Below are positions 9,250 to 19,163 of a stretch of DNA of 64,000 nt, one piece after another. Numbering within the stretch: the first letter of the stretch is position 1; each line of letters opens with the position of its first letter. Under the pieces are notes generated by a model. The model was not told the origin of the DNA, did no database searches, and saw nothing but the letters and a program-made list of their open reading frames with translations. A program made the position numbers and the translations under genes. The DNA is from Apilactobacillus kunkeei DSM 12361 = ATCC 700308 (lineage in GTDB: Bacteria; Bacillota; Bacilli; Lactobacillales; Lactobacillaceae): NCBI RefSeq assembly GCF_001281265.1, contig NZ_JXDB01000006.1, positions 48,128 through 112,127 of the forward strand, read 5' to 3'.

Positions 9250-9747
9250 ATGCAATTAAAATTTTTAGACAAACCAGTAGAAACAATTAAAGAACCAATG
9301 GATAAGGGACAAAAACTACCAGGTTTCAAAGTCCTAGATTCTAACAACAACGAATTCACTAACAAAGACTTAATCGGCAAACCAGCATTGATTTTAACTG
9401 TCCCAGACGTTAATTCCAGGGCATGTAGCCTTGAAGCTAAGAAATTTAACAGAAAGTCTGATAAGTACGAAAATGTTGAATTCTACACTATTTCAAAGAA
9501 TACTGTAGAAGAACAAAGTAACTGGTGTGCTGCGAAGGGTGTTGAAAGCATGCACTTACTATCTGACTCTGATAACAATTTCGGTATGGCTTCAGGTACT
9601 TACGTTAAGGAAATTGATGCATTAGCACGTATGGTTTTTGCCATTGATGCCAATGGTGAAATTATTTACCGTCAAGTCGTTGAAGAAATTGGTTCACAAC
9701 CAGATTTCAAGGAAGCTCTAGCAGTTGTTGAAAAATTAAATAAATAG
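9250..9747 (+). CDS. tpx: Thiol peroxidase (Tpx, atypical 2-Cys peroxiredoxin)
   Basis: 165 residues, thioredoxin-like fold. The peroxidatic Cys59 is in VNSRACSLEAKKFN and the resolving Cys93 in SNWCAAKG, the spacing of Tpx enzymes. It reduces peroxides in the cytoplasm with thioredoxin. The first 13 residues (MQLKFLDKPVETI) vary in the family. The start is ATG with AAGGAGA. It is monocistronic: the valS promoter begins within three bases of its stop. Confidence 0.9.
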   Translation: MQLKFLDKPVETIKEPMDKGQKLPGFKVLDSNNNEFTNKDLIGKPALILTVPDVNSRACSLEAKKFNRKSDKYENVEFYTISKNTVEEQSNWCAAKGVESMHLLSDSDNNFGMASGTYVKEIDALARMVFAIDANGEIIYRQVVEEIGSQPDFKEALAVVEKLNK

Positions 9748-9749
9748 AG

Positions 9750-9778
9750 TTGACGATTCCCCAAAAATTGTCTAATAT
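9750..9778 (+). promoter_or_regulatory. valS promoter
   Basis: TTGACG (9750-9755), a 17-base spacer and TAATAT (9773-9778), immediately upstream of the T-box leader. Confidence 0.8.
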
Positions 9779-9784
9779 AATCAA

Positions 9785-10026
9785 TATAGATTACAAATGC
9801 GAAGATCAAGAGAGTAGTTTTGATGATGAGTATCAGAGAAAAGATGATTAGGTGAGACATCTTTCCATTATCAAAATGAAGGTAGCTTGTGAGCATTCAT
9901 ATTGATATTGATAATTTAGATATGAACGGGCCATCGTTAATTGGATTAAGAGAAAGTATTTTTTAATGCTTTAAATTAGGTGGTACCGCGAGCACTTCGT
10001 CCTATTGGATGGAGTGCTCTTTTTAT
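9785..10026 (+). promoter_or_regulatory. T-box leader of valS (valine tRNA sensing)
   Basis: The T-box core AGGTGGTACCGCG is at 9978-9990. A terminator follows: GAGCACT (9990-9996) pairs with AGTGCTC (10013-10019) before a T-run. An AGTA motif sits in stem I (near 9813) and a candidate specifier GTA (Val) at 9882-9884, one base before the closing CTTG helix and TGAGC. Uncharged tRNA-Val would stabilise the antiterminator and allow valS-folC transcription. The specifier choice is inference from stem I layout; the leader type is clear. Confidence 0.92.
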
Positions 10027-10044
10027 TTACTGGAGGGATGGACT

Positions 10045-12705
10045 ATGGCAAAAGAAACTGAAATGTCTACAAAGTATGACCATGACGCCGTTGAATCAGG
10101 TCGTTATGAAAAATGGCTAGAACAAGACGTTTTCAAACCAAGTGGTGACAAGAAGGCAAAACCTTACTCAATCGTCTTACCACCACCAAACGTTACTGGT
10201 AAGCTTCACTTGGGACATGCATGGGATACAACCCTACAAGACATGTTAATCAGACAAAAGAGAATGTTAGGATACGATACTCTATGGGTTCCTGGTATGG
10301 ACCATGCTGGTATCGCTACTCAAGCTAAGGTTGAAGCTAAGTTAAGAGACCAAGGAGTTTCTCGTTACGACCTAGGTCGTGAAAAGTTTGTCGACAAAGT
10401 TTGGGAATGGAAAGATGAATACGCAGCAACTATCAAGAAACAATGGGCTAAGATGGGGCTTTCACTTGATTACTCACGTGAACGTTTCACTTTAGACGAT
10501 GGTTTATCAGAAGCTGTTCGCAAGGTCTTCGTTGATTTATACAACCAAGGTTTAATTTACCGTGGTGAATACATTATCAACTGGGATCCACAAGCACAAA
10601 CTGCTTTATCAGATATCGAAGTCATTCATAAAGATGATAAAGGTGCTTTCTACCATGTTAAGTACCCATTTGTAGACGGTACTACTTTTGATGGTAAAGA
10701 CTATATTGAAATTGCCACTACACGTCCTGAAACTATGTTTGGGGATGTTTCCGTAGCTGTTAACCCAAGTGATGAAAGATACAAAGACATCGTTGGTAAG
10801 AAGATTATGGTTCCTCTAGTGCAAAGAGAAATCCCAATCATTGCTGACCAATATGTAGACCCTGAATTTGGTACTGGTATGGTTAAGATTACACCAGCCC
10901 ATGACCCTAATGACTTCAAGGTTGGTAACAGACATGACTTAAAACGTATTAACACTATGAATGGTGACGCAACTATGAACGAAAATGCCGGCAAGTACGT
11001 TGGTATGGACCGTTTTGATGCTAGAAAAGCTATGGTTGCTGACTTAGAAGACCAAGGTTACATGCTAAAGATTGACCCAATTGTTCACTCAGTTGGTCAC
11101 TCAGAAAGAACCGGTGTTCAAGTTGAATCAAGACTTTCAACTCAATGGTTCGTTAAGATGCAACCACTAGCTGACCGCGCAGTTAAGAACCAATCAACTG
11201 ATGATAAGGTTAACTTCGTGCCAGAACGTTTTGAAAACACATTCACTCAATGGATGGATAACATTCATGACTGGGTTATTTCAAGACAACTATGGTGGGG
11301 TCACAGAATTCCAGCATGGTACAACAAGCAAACAGGCGAAATGTACGTTGGAATGGAAGCTCCTAAAGATGCTGAAAACTGGGAACAAGATCCAGACGTT
11401 CTAGATACTTGGTTCTCATCTGCATTATGGCCATTCTCAACATTAGGTTGGCCTGATGAAAACTCAGAAGACTTCAAGCGTTACTTCCCAACTAATACTT
11501 TAGTTACTGGTTACGACATTATCTTCTTCTGGGTATCAAGAATGATTTTCCAAAGTCTAACATTTACAGACCGTCGTCCATTCAAGGATGTTTTACTTCA
11601 CGGACTAATGCGTGATGCACAAGGTCGTAAGATGAGTAAATCACTTGGTAATGGTATTGATCCAATGGATGTTATCGATAAGTATGGGGTTGACGCATTA
11701 CGTTGGTTCCTAGCTACTGGTAACACAGCTGGACAAGACGTTCGTTTCAGTTACGAAAAGATTGAAGCTGCTTGGAACTTCATTAACAAGTTATGGAACG
11801 CTAGTCGTTACGTAATCATGAACCTAGGTGACATGGAAAAACCAGAATTACCTGATTCATCAGAATGGAACTTAGCAGATAAGTGGATTTTAAGTAAGTT
11901 AAACAGCGTGGTAAACCAAGTTACTGATCACTTTGAAAAGTACAACTTTGGTGAAGCTGGCCGTGCATTATACGACTTCATTTGGAATGACTTCTGTGAT
12001 TGGTACATTGAAATGAGTAAAGAAACTCTAACTGGTGACGACGAAAAGGCTAAGAATAACACTAGAAACATCCTAGCTTACACATTAGACAAGATTTTGA
12101 AACTAATGCACCCAATGATGCCATTTGTTACTGAAAAGATTTGGTTAACAATGCCTCATGAAGGTGAATCAATCGTTGTTGCTCCATACCCAGTTAACCA
12201 TGACGAATTCAAGGATGCTAAGGCAGAAAAAGACATGGCTGCATTAATCGAATTGATTAAGGTAGTTAGAAATATCAGATCACAAGCTAATGCTCCAATG
12301 TCATCATCAATTGACCTATTGGTTAAGACTGATAATGACGAATTGAAGAACATCTTCGAAGAAAACAAGCATTACATTGATCGTTTCTGTCATCCAAAGG
12401 AATTATCAATTGGTTCAGATGTTGTAGCTCCTAAGTTAGCTATGACTGGAATCATGACTGATGCTGAAATTAGTATTCCTTTAGCCGAACTAGTTGATTT
12501 AGATGAAGAAATTGCTAGAATCGAAAAGGAAATCGAAAACTACACATTTGAGGTACAACGTGCCGAAAAGAAACTTGCTAACAAGAAGTTCGTTGACAAT
12601 GCTCCAGAACAAGTTGTTAACGCTGAAAAAGAAAAGCAAGCTGATAACCAATCTAAGTTAGATGCTGCAAAGCAACGACTAGAAGAAATTAAGAGTCAAA
12701 AGTAA
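10045..12705 (+). CDS. valS: Valyl-tRNA synthetase
   Basis: 886 residues, class I synthetase. The HIGH motif is HLGH (55-58, in [12 protein letters not shown]) and KMSKS lies at 529-533. The CP1 editing domain occupies the middle, and a C-terminal coiled coil ends the protein. The start is ATG at 10045 with TGGAGGGA; an in-frame ATG at 10009 lies inside the T-box terminator and is rejected. Expression is controlled by the valine T-box. A terminator lies between valS and folC. Confidence 0.97.
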   Translation: MAKETEMSTKYDHDAVESGRYEKWLEQDVFKPSGDKKAKPYSIVLPPPNVTGKLHLGHAWDTTLQDMLIRQKRMLGYDTLWVPGMDHAGIATQAKVEAKLRDQGVSRYDLGREKFVDKVWEWKDEYAATIKKQWAKMGLSLDYSRERFTLDDGLSEAVRKVFVDLYNQGLIYRGEYIINWDPQAQTALSDIEVIHKDDKGAFYHVKYPFVDGTTFDGKDYIEIATTRPETMFGDVSVAVNPSDERYKDIVGKKIMVPLVQREIPIIADQYVDPEFGTGMVKITPAHDPNDFKVGNRHDLKRINTMNGDATMNENAGKYVGMDRFDARKAMVADLEDQGYMLKIDPIVHSVGHSERTGVQVESRLSTQWFVKMQPLADRAVKNQSTDDKVNFVPERFENTFTQWMDNIHDWVISRQLWWGHRIPAWYNKQTGEMYVGMEAPKDAENWEQDPDVLDTWFSSALWPFSTLGWPDENSEDFKRYFPTNTLVTGYDIIFFWVSRMIFQSLTFTDRRPFKDVLLHGLMRDAQGRKMSKSLGNGIDPMDVIDKYGVDALRWFLATGNTAGQDVRFSYEKIEAAWNFINKLWNASRYVIMNLGDMEKPELPDSSEWNLADKWILSKLNSVVNQVTDHFEKYNFGEAGRALYDFIWNDFCDWYIEMSKETLTGDDEKAKNNTRNILAYTLDKILKLMHPMMPFVTEKIWLTMPHEGESIVVAPYPVNHDEFKDAKAEKDMAALIELIKVVRNIRSQANAPMSSSIDLLVKTDNDELKNIFEENKHYIDRFCHPKELSIGSDVVAPKLAMTGIMTDAEISIPLAELVDLDEEIARIEKEIENYTFEVQRAEKKLANKKFVDNAPEQVVNAEKEKQADNQSKLDAAKQRLEEIKSQK

Positions 12706-12720
12706 TTTAGATTAATTAAA

Positions 12721-12751
12721 GAGTCGGGCGATATTGGCCCGGCTCTTTTTT
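12721..12751 (+). terminator. Terminator between valS and folC
   Basis: GAGTCGGGC (12721-12729) pairs with GCCCGGCTC (12737-12745, one G-U) followed by six T. It ends just before the folC ribosome binding site, so folC expression may depend partly on read-through. Confidence 0.85.
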
Positions 12752-12766
12752 GAAGGGATGACAAAG

Positions 12767-14077
12767 ATGGATTATGAAACAGCACTTAGCTTTATCCATG
12801 GTAGATATAAATTTAAAAAGCATCCAAGTTTAGACATTATCAAGGACCTTTTAAACCATTTAGGTAATCCACAAAAAGACATTAATGCTATTCATGTCGC
12901 TGGAACCAACGGGAAGGGGTCTACGGTGGCCTACCTTAGAAATATCTTTCAAGCAGACCATAAAACCGTCGGAACATTCACGTCACCATTTTTAATTAAG
13001 TTCAATGAACGCATTAGTGTGGATGGTAATCCGATTTCAGACAATGAGCTAGTTGAATTAGTGGAAAAGATTAAACCAATTGCTGAAGAAATGGATGAAA
13101 CAATCCCAGGTGGTGGTCCCACTGAATTTGAAATTATCACTGCCATGATGTTCTTATACTTCGCCAAGCATCCAGTTGATGTTGTGATTATCGAAGTCGG
13201 AATTGGCGGTATTTTGGACTCTACCAACGTGTTTGAACCAACTGTATCAGTGATTACAACGATTGGGATGGATCACACGAAGCTATTAGGTGATACGATT
13301 CCAAAGATTGCTAGTCAAAAAGCGGGAATTATTAAACAAAATCGTCCGGTTGTAATCGGTAATGTCGACGACGACGCGATGGAAGTGATCAAGAATAAGG
13401 CGGTAGAATTTGATGCACCGCTATACTCTTACGGCAGTGAGTTTAATACTTCTAAACCAGTCATGAACAACAACTGGCAACAATCATTTGATTATGAAGA
13501 TGATGACAACTTGGTTCGAAACATCAAGACCAGCTTGTTGGGTTTTTACCAACCCCACAATGCAGCATGTGCGATTAAGGCATATGTTTTACATCAACAA
13601 GATAAGGGCAAAAAGGTAAATAATTTAGCAATCGTAAGTGGGATTAACAAAACAACTTGGCCAGGGCGTTTTGAAAGGGTTAACGACCAACCACTTGTTG
13701 TCTTAGATGGTGCCCACAATATCGATGCAGTTAACGAAATCAAGAAGTTATTAACTAAGGACTTCTCATCAAGCGAAATTTACATCATTATTGGTATTTT
13801 AGCCGATAAAGATTACATGGATATGTTGAATATTTTAGGTAGTATTAAGAATGTTCATTTAGTATTAACTAAGTTTGAGGCGTACGGTTCAAGACAAAGT
13901 GCGGATGTGGATGAGATAAGTGGTCAGATTAAGGCCGAAAATCCGGTGTCTGTTGTCGATGATTGGAAACAAGCAATTGCTCAAACTGCAGGTGAAATGT
14001 CGGAAGATGACATGATTTTAATCACTGGATCTCTATATTTCATCTCAGATGTGCGAAAATTATTCAAATTAGAATAA
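12767..14077 (+). CDS. folC: Bifunctional folylpolyglutamate / dihydrofolate synthase
   Basis: 436 residues, Mur-ligase-like. The P-loop is AGTNGKGS (45-52), followed by GTFTSPFLIKFNERI and the C-terminal ligase domain with VLDGAHN. It adds glutamate to folates and may also make dihydrofolate. The start is ATG at 12767: AAGGG is nine bases upstream, while the in-frame ATG at 12758 abuts the site directly. It follows valS, as in many lactobacilli, with a terminator between. Confidence 0.93.
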   Translation: MDYETALSFIHGRYKFKKHPSLDIIKDLLNHLGNPQKDINAIHVAGTNGKGSTVAYLRNIFQADHKTVGTFTSPFLIKFNERISVDGNPISDNELVELVEKIKPIAEEMDETIPGGGPTEFEIITAMMFLYFAKHPVDVVIIEVGIGGILDSTNVFEPTVSVITTIGMDHTKLLGDTIPKIASQKAGIIKQNRPVVIGNVDDDAMEVIKNKAVEFDAPLYSYGSEFNTSKPVMNNNWQQSFDYEDDDNLVRNIKTSLLGFYQPHNAACAIKAYVLHQQDKGKKVNNLAIVSGINKTTWPGRFERVNDQPLVVLDGAHNIDAVNEIKKLLTKDFSSSEIYIIIGILADKDYMDMLNILGSIKNVHLVLTKFEAYGSRQSADVDEISGQIKAENPVSVVDDWKQAIAQTAGEMSEDDMILITGSLYFISDVRKLFKLE

Positions 14078-14243
14078 AAAATTGTTAAATTTTAAATTCT
14101 TTAATGATAAATGTTGCAAAATCGTATACACTAGAGAGTGTTATTAAAAATTAAAAAATAACTATGGTATACTAAGATAGTATGCAAAAAAAGGTGAAAT
14201 TAAAAATAGCCAGCCAAATGTAATTATGAAGGGATGAAAAACT

Positions 14244-15248
14244 GTGTTTGGATTTGGAACTAAAAATATTGGAATTGATTTAGGAACTGCCAACACAATT
14301 GTTTACGTTGATGGTAAAGAAATTGTGTTAAGAGAACCTTCAGTTGTTGCTAAAAATACAAAAACTGGAGAAATCGTTGCAGTTGGACAAGAAGCAAGAG
14401 ATATGATTGGTCGTACTCCTGCTAGTATTTCTGCAATTAGACCTATGAAAGATGGGGTAATTGCTGATTACGAAACTACTGTTACAATGCTAAAATACTA
14501 CATTAACAAGACTGTAGGACATGCTTCAGGTAAGCCTTACGTTATGGTTTGCGTACCAAGTGGTATTACTGCTGTTGAAAAGAGAGCCGTAATCGATGCA
14601 ACTCGTGTGGCTGGTGCTAAGGATGCTTACGTAATTGAAGAACCTTTTGCAGCTGCCATTGGTGCTGGTCTACCAATCATGGACCCAACTGGTAGCATGG
14701 TTGTTGATATTGGTGGTGGTACTACTGATGTTGCTACTATCTCATTAGGTGGTATCGTATCAAGTAGATCACTTCGTGTAGCCGGTGACCGTCTAAACGA
14801 CGCAATTGCCGCTTACATCAGAAAAAAGTACAACCTACTAATCGGTGAAAGAACTGCTGAAAAGCTAAAATGGGATATCGGTTCAGCTTCAATTGAAGGT
14901 GCTAAAGATATCGAAAACGTTACTATTCGTGGTAGATACCTATTAACTGGTTTACCAAAGAGTGTGGAAATTACTGCTGAAGACGTAGCAAACGCTATTT
15001 CAGAACCAATTCAAGAAATCATTGGAACTGTTAAGGAAACCCTTGAAGAAACATCTCCAGAAATCTCTGCCGATGTTATCGATCATGGTATTGTCTTAAC
15101 TGGTGGTGGTGCTTTATTGAAGAACTTACCACAAGTTATTTCAGAAGCTACTAAGGTTCCAGTTTCAATCGCTAAGAACCCGCTAGATTGTGTTGCAATC
15201 GGAACTGGTGAATCATTAAAGAGCATTGATATTATGAAGAGAAAATAG
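14244..15248 (+). CDS. mreB: Rod shape-determining protein MreB
   Basis: 334 residues, bacterial actin. The nucleotide-binding phosphate 1 loop is [10 protein letters not shown], with phosphate 2 [12 protein letters not shown] and adenosine motif LTGGGALL. It directs lateral wall synthesis with MreC, MreD and RodZ. The start is GTG at 14244 with GAAGGGATG upstream. The preceding 166-base gap holds a plausible extended -10 (TGGTATACT, 14165-14173). A GC-rich hairpin separates it from mreC. Confidence 0.96.
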   Translation: MFGFGTKNIGIDLGTANTIVYVDGKEIVLREPSVVAKNTKTGEIVAVGQEARDMIGRTPASISAIRPMKDGVIADYETTVTMLKYYINKTVGHASGKPYVMVCVPSGITAVEKRAVIDATRVAGAKDAYVIEEPFAAAIGAGLPIMDPTGSMVVDIGGGTTDVATISLGGIVSSRSLRVAGDRLNDAIAAYIRKKYNLLIGERTAEKLKWDIGSASIEGAKDIENVTIRGRYLLTGLPKSVEITAEDVANAISEPIQEIIGTVKETLEETSPEISADVIDHGIVLTGGGALLKNLPQVISEATKVPVSIAKNPLDCVAIGTGESLKSIDIMKRK

Positions 15249-15251
15249 ATT

Positions 15252-15284
15252 AAATAAGCGGGGAGGTTATCTTCCCGCTTATTT
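15252..15284 (+). terminator. Hairpin between mreB and mreC (weak or partial terminator)
   Basis: AAATAAGCGGGGAG (15252-15265) pairs with CTTCCCGCTTATTT (15271-15284) around GTTAT. The T-run after the stem is short, so attenuation or mRNA processing is more likely than full termination. Confidence 0.6.
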
Positions 15285-15305
15285 ACTAGTTCGGAGGATT
15301 GAAAA

Positions 15306-16157
15306 ATGCGTAAGTTTTTCTCCAATCGAAAGTGGTTAACTGCCATTTTGATTTTTATTATTTGTTTAGGTTTTATTTCCGTTTCTGTTTCAACCAGAAA
15401 TAACAAATCAATGCCACCATTTATCCAACGTTTTGGAAATGATGTGGTAGGAATTGCTAGTTGGACTGTTGCTGTTCCTGCAAACTCAGTTAGACATGCC
15501 GGTGAAACTGTAAACAATCTAATTAACACATACAAAGAAAATCAAAAGCTAAAAGCACAAGTAGAAACAATTACAGCAACCAAGGTTAGAGACCAAGCTA
15601 TTCAAAGCGAAAATGATCAACTAAAACGTGAACTTAAAATTAAAAGTGGTTTAGCTGATTACAATCCAATTGTTGCTGAAGCTTTAGTTAGAACTCCATC
15701 AGCATGGAACGACCAATTTGTTATCAACAAAGGTTCATCTGCTGGGGTTAAGAAGAACATGTCTGTTCTTGGCGCTAAGGGATTAATTGGACGCGTCATC
15801 GAAGTTAATAACAGTAACAGTAAAGTAGAACTAATTTCTAACACTGTTGATACTGATAACAAGTTCCCAGTTGAAGCTACCAATTCAAAGGGTGAAACTG
15901 TTAACGGAATCATTAACGGTTATGACAGAAAAACTGGTCAATTAATCGTTGGTCATTTAAATACCAAGATTAAGATTAAGGTAAATGACAAAGTATCTAC
16001 TAATGGTCTTGGTGGAATTACACCAAAGGGTATTTATGTAGGTAAAGTTGCAAAGGTAACAACTGATGATTATGGAACTGCTACTAAGTTATACATTCAA
16101 ACTCCAGCAAGCATGAATGATCTAGAAGTTGTTACAGTTGTAGATAAAACATCATAG
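15306..16157 (+). CDS. mreC: Rod shape-determining protein MreC
   Basis: 283 residues. A short cytoplasmic tail and one membrane helix (about 11-28) are followed by a coiled coil (about 70-110) and the extracellular beta-rich MreC domain (QFVINKGSSAGVKKNMSV, GLIGRVIEV). It links MreB filaments to penicillin-binding proteins. The start is ATG with GGAGG. It is 11 bases before mreD. Confidence 0.94.
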   Translation: MRKFFSNRKWLTAILIFIICLGFISVSVSTRNNKSMPPFIQRFGNDVVGIASWTVAVPANSVRHAGETVNNLINTYKENQKLKAQVETITATKVRDQAIQSENDQLKRELKIKSGLADYNPIVAEALVRTPSAWNDQFVINKGSSAGVKKNMSVLGAKGLIGRVIEVNNSNSKVELISNTVDTDNKFPVEATNSKGETVNGIINGYDRKTGQLIVGHLNTKIKIKVNDKVSTNGLGGITPKGIYVGKVAKVTTDDYGTATKLYIQTPASMNDLEVVTVVDKTS

Positions 16158-16168
16158 GGGTGATTAGG

Positions 16169-16687
16169 ATGAGAGAACACCAACCAATTAGATACGTTTT
16201 CATAATTGGATTGTTCATTTCTTTGTTCTTGGATGGATCAATTTCATTAATTTTTAGTCATCTTCTATATGGAAAATATATACTAGTCCCAAGCATTACA
16301 TTTGCATGGTTATTCTTTGGTATGTACTTCATTAATCGAACAAACGAACACGTGGAAATATGGGCAGCGATTGCTGGATTATTGTTTGATTTGTTCTATA
16401 CCGGGATATTAGGGGTGTACGTAATTGTCTTCCCAATCGCAATCATCATCGGAAGAAAGCTATATCGTTTCTTACCAATGAACATTGTGACCGGATTATT
16501 TTCATTTGCGTTTAACATTGCACTAATCAATGTTTTTGCTTATGGATTAAATCGTTTAATGAATGCTACTAACATGGCAGCTGGGTACTTTTTAATTCAT
16601 GCAGTGATTCCAACTGTATTGTTTAACTCAGTGTTATTCTTAATTTTGTACGTGCCAATCGGGGTATTATTTGATCGAATTGAGTAG
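16169..16687 (+). CDS. mreD: Rod shape-determining protein MreD
   Basis: 172 residues with about five hydrophobic helices and few charged loops, the usual MreD profile; NRTNEHVEIWAAIAGLLFDL is a recognisable loop-helix segment. The start is ATG at 16169, five bases after AGGGGTGA; the in-frame GTG at 16160 overlaps that site. Third gene of mreBCD, ahead of minCD. Confidence 0.9.
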   Translation: MREHQPIRYVFIIGLFISLFLDGSISLIFSHLLYGKYILVPSITFAWLFFGMYFINRTNEHVEIWAAIAGLLFDLFYTGILGVYVIVFPIAIIIGRKLYRFLPMNIVTGLFSFAFNIALINVFAYGLNRLMNATNMAAGYFLIHAVIPTVLFNSVLFLILYVPIGVLFDRIE

Positions 16688-16720
16688 AGTAATAAAAGAG
16701 ATAAGAGGGAGTATCTATAA

Positions 16721-17392
16721 ATGCAATCTGTAGTACTTAAAGGAACCAAAGATGGATATGAGTTAATCCTAAAAGAAACAGCTAGTCTGAGAGAAATCCT
16801 AGTTGATTTAAAACAACTACTAGAAGGCCTTGGCGAAGAAAGTGAAAAAGGCAAAGATCAATTACATTTGAACGTTCAAATGGGTAACAGATTGATGTCA
16901 GAAGAAGATAAAAATGATATCATTAAGTTAGTTGATGACTACGAAAATCTAGTTATCGATAAATTTTTATCAAACGTTATTACCAAGGAAGAATCTGCTA
17001 AAATCATGGCACAAAACAATGTTGAAGTGATGAGCAGAGTGATTAGAAATGGCCAGGAAGTAAACGTTGATGGTGACGTTTTATTCTTTGGTAAAATTCA
17101 TGAAGGTGGAAAGTTAATTGCCACTGGTAATGTGTTTAATATGGGAGTTATCGAAGGAATTGTTCAAGCAGGTTTTCCTGATGACGAAAGTAAGTTAATT
17201 ATCGGTAATTTACATACAGCACAACAAGTGCGTGTAGGAGAACAATACGATATTGTAGCGGATCGTCCAATTGAGGATTCTGAAAAAACAGTAGTATATG
17301 TAAACGACCTACACGTGCTAAGTTATGGTAAAATAAAGAATCTAAAAGAGATTAATCCAAAGTTCTTTAATCGAATTGGAGGTATTGAATAA
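16721..17392 (+). CDS. minC: Septum site-determining protein MinC
   Basis: 223 residues. The N-terminal domain (1-100) is of the FtsZ-inhibiting type. The C-terminal right-handed beta-helix (GQEVNVDGDVLFFGKIHEGG, GNVFNMGVIEGIVQAG) dimerises and binds MinD. It blocks FtsZ polymerisation away from mid-cell. RBS-like GAGGGAG precedes the ATG. The stop overlaps the minD start (TAATG). Confidence 0.92.
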   Translation: MQSVVLKGTKDGYELILKETASLREILVDLKQLLEGLGEESEKGKDQLHLNVQMGNRLMSEEDKNDIIKLVDDYENLVIDKFLSNVITKEESAKIMAQNNVEVMSRVIRNGQEVNVDGDVLFFGKIHEGGKLIATGNVFNMGVIEGIVQAGFPDDESKLIIGNLHTAQQVRVGEQYDIVADRPIEDSEKTVVYVNDLHVLSYGKIKNLKEINPKFFNRIGGIE

Positions 17393-18195
17393 TGGGAAAA
17401 GCCATTGTAATTACATCAGGTAAAGGTGGAGTTGGAAAGACAACTTCAAGCGCTAATATTGGAATTGCGTTAGCAATGATGGGAAAAAGAGTTTGTTTGA
17501 TTGACTTAGATATTGGTCTAAGAAACCTAGATGTTGTTATGGGTCTAGATAATCGTGTTATGTACGATATCGTAGATGTTGCAACTGGTAGAGTAAAGCT
17601 AGTTCAAGCAATGGTGAAAGATAAGCGTTTCGATGACTTATTGTATCTATTACCTGCAGCCCAAAATACTGATAAGACAGCTCTAAACGAAGAACAAGTA
17701 AAGAGCATTGTTGATGAATTAAAACCAGACTTTGACTACGTCTTTATTGACTGTCCAGCCGGAATCGAACAAGGTTTCATTAACGCCGTTTCTGGTGCTG
17801 ATGGTGCAATCGTTGTTACCACTCCAGAAATTTCAGCCGTTCGTGATGCCGATCGAGTAATTGGTTTATTAGAACAACATCCACTTCAAGAAACACCAAA
17901 ATTAATCATTAATCGTATCAGAAAATCATTGATGCAAGATGACAACTACATGGATGTTGATGAAATTACCACCCATTTAGGAATTGATTTATTAGGTATC
18001 ATCTTAGATGATGACAAGGTTATCAGTACTTCAAATAACGGTGAATCAATTGTTATGAACCCTGACAACCCAACAGCCCAAGGTTACAGAAACGTAGCCA
18101 GAAGACTTGAAGGTGAAACAGTTCCATTGATGAAGATTGATGTCAAAAAGGAAAGCGCATGGGATAAGTTTAAGCATTTATTTAAACGTAACTAA
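17392..18195 (+). CDS. minD: Septum site-determining ATPase MinD
   Basis: 267 residues. Deviant Walker A KGGVGKT (11-17), switch I/II regions DLDIGLRNLD and FIDCPAGIEQG, and a C-terminal amphipathic, basic tail (KFKHLFKRN) for membrane attachment. It recruits MinC to the membrane. It is translationally coupled to minC by a TAATG overlap. No minE is present, as in most Gram-positives, where DivIVA-type proteins give polar placement. Confidence 0.95.
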   Translation: MGKAIVITSGKGGVGKTTSSANIGIALAMMGKRVCLIDLDIGLRNLDVVMGLDNRVMYDIVDVATGRVKLVQAMVKDKRFDDLLYLLPAAQNTDKTALNEEQVKSIVDELKPDFDYVFIDCPAGIEQGFINAVSGADGAIVVTTPEISAVRDADRVIGLLEQHPLQETPKLIINRIRKSLMQDDNYMDVDEITTHLGIDLLGIILDDDKVISTSNNGESIVMNPDNPTAQGYRNVARRLEGETVPLMKIDVKKESAWDKFKHLFKRN

Positions 18196-18204
18196 ACTTT
18201 GTTA

Positions 18205-18233
18205 TTGACTTACGATTGAAATTAAGTTATTTT
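18205..18233 (+). promoter_or_regulatory. Promoter of the T-box ABC transporter operon
   Basis: TTGACT (18205-18210), a 17-base spacer and TATTTT (18228-18233). Confidence 0.7.
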
Positions 18234-18239
18234 ATTAGT

Positions 18240-18494
18240 TATTAAAAGACTTTGAGCAGAAATGCATTTGTATGTAATTCACAGAGATCCTAGTAACAGC
18301 TGAAAGCTAGGTAATTACAGCAGGTGTTCACATCTGTGAGTTGTTATTCTGAACGTAATTAGGAATAAACCGGTGCAGCCGTTATCTGCGAGTCAGTAGA
18401 CTCACTGAGCTATTTTGCGCGAGCAGAATAGGAAATTAGGTGGCACCACGTTTTCAACGTCCTTTTAGCATATTGCTAAAAGGACGTTTTTTTT
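18240..18494 (+). promoter_or_regulatory. T-box leader of an amino acid ABC transporter operon
   Basis: The 318-base gap after minD holds this leader. T-box core AGGTGGCACCACG is at 18438-18450. The terminator is AACGTCCTTTTAGCA (18456-18470) paired with TGCTAAAAGGACGTT (18474-18488), plus a T-run. A 10-base-pair helix (18276-18285 with 18333-18342) closes stem I. By analogy with valS and alaS the specifier would be CAC (His, 18329-18331), but the core reads TGGC, which pairs with a G discriminator base and fits Asn, Asp, Gln, Glu or Trp tRNAs better. The leader type is certain; the amino acid is not. Confidence 0.88.
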
Positions 18495-18513
18495 ATCAAA
18501 GGAGGAATAATTA

Positions 18514-19152
18514 ATGCAATATATTTTAGAAATATTACCTTCACTATTTTCTGGGGTAGTAACCACATTAGAGATTTTCGCATTAACAATCGTTTTATCA
18601 ATCCCATTAGGAATCTTAGTTTCCTTAGCATTAACCGGAAAAAACATTATCAAAGCAATCTTTGAATTTTATGTCTGGATCATGCGTGGAACTCCGCTAT
18701 TATTACAATTGATTTTTATCTTTTATGGTTTACCCATTATCGGAATTGTGTTTCCAAGATTTGAAGCAGCTGTAATCGCATTTGTTTTAAACTATGCAGC
18801 TTACTTTGCTGAAATCTTTAGAGGTGGTTTTCAATCCATCCCAAAGAATCAATTTGAAAGTGCTAAAATGCTACGTTTAACTCGCTGGCAAACTCTTCGC
18901 AAAATCGTTATACCACAAGTTTTCAAAATTGTTTTACCTTCAATCGGAAACGAAGTAATTAACCTAGTTAAGGATTCATCATTGGTATACGTAATTGGTA
19001 TTGGTGACTTATTACAAGCCGGAAACATCGCCACAGCACGTGACGTTACATTGGTTCCATTAATTTTAGTTGCTGTATTCTACTTGATACTAACAGCGGT
19101 ATTAACACTAGTACTAAGAAAAATTGAACAACGTTTTGATTACTGGAGATAG
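18514..19152 (+). CDS. Amino acid ABC transporter permease (HisM/GlnP type)
   Basis: 212 residues with five predicted membrane helices and the inner-membrane EAA loop (FESAKMLRLTRWQTLRKIVIPQ) that contacts the ATPase. YVWIMRGTPLLLQLIFI is characteristic of polar amino acid permeases. AAGGAGG precedes the ATG. First gene of a permease-ATPase-binding protein operon behind a T-box leader, so uptake is induced when the cognate tRNA is uncharged. Confidence 0.9.
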   Translation: MQYILEILPSLFSGVVTTLEIFALTIVLSIPLGILVSLALTGKNIIKAIFEFYVWIMRGTPLLLQLIFIFYGLPIIGIVFPRFEAAVIAFVLNYAAYFAEIFRGGFQSIPKNQFESAKMLRLTRWQTLRKIVIPQVFKIVLPSIGNEVINLVKDSSLVYVIGIGDLLQAGNIATARDVTLVPLILVAVFYLILTAVLTLVLRKIEQRFDYWR

Positions 19153-19163
19153 GAGGGATTAAC

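Noticed and set aside
10009..10044. Upstream in-frame ATG of valS at 10009
   Set aside because: It falls in the 5' flank of the T-box terminator right arm, with no ribosome site; ATG 10045 has TGGAGGGA at correct spacing. The same reasoning rejects 38406 for alaS and 50857 for comGA.
17392..18195. Missing minE next to minD as an anomaly
   Set aside because: Most Gram-positive bacteria lack MinE and use DivIVA-type positioning.
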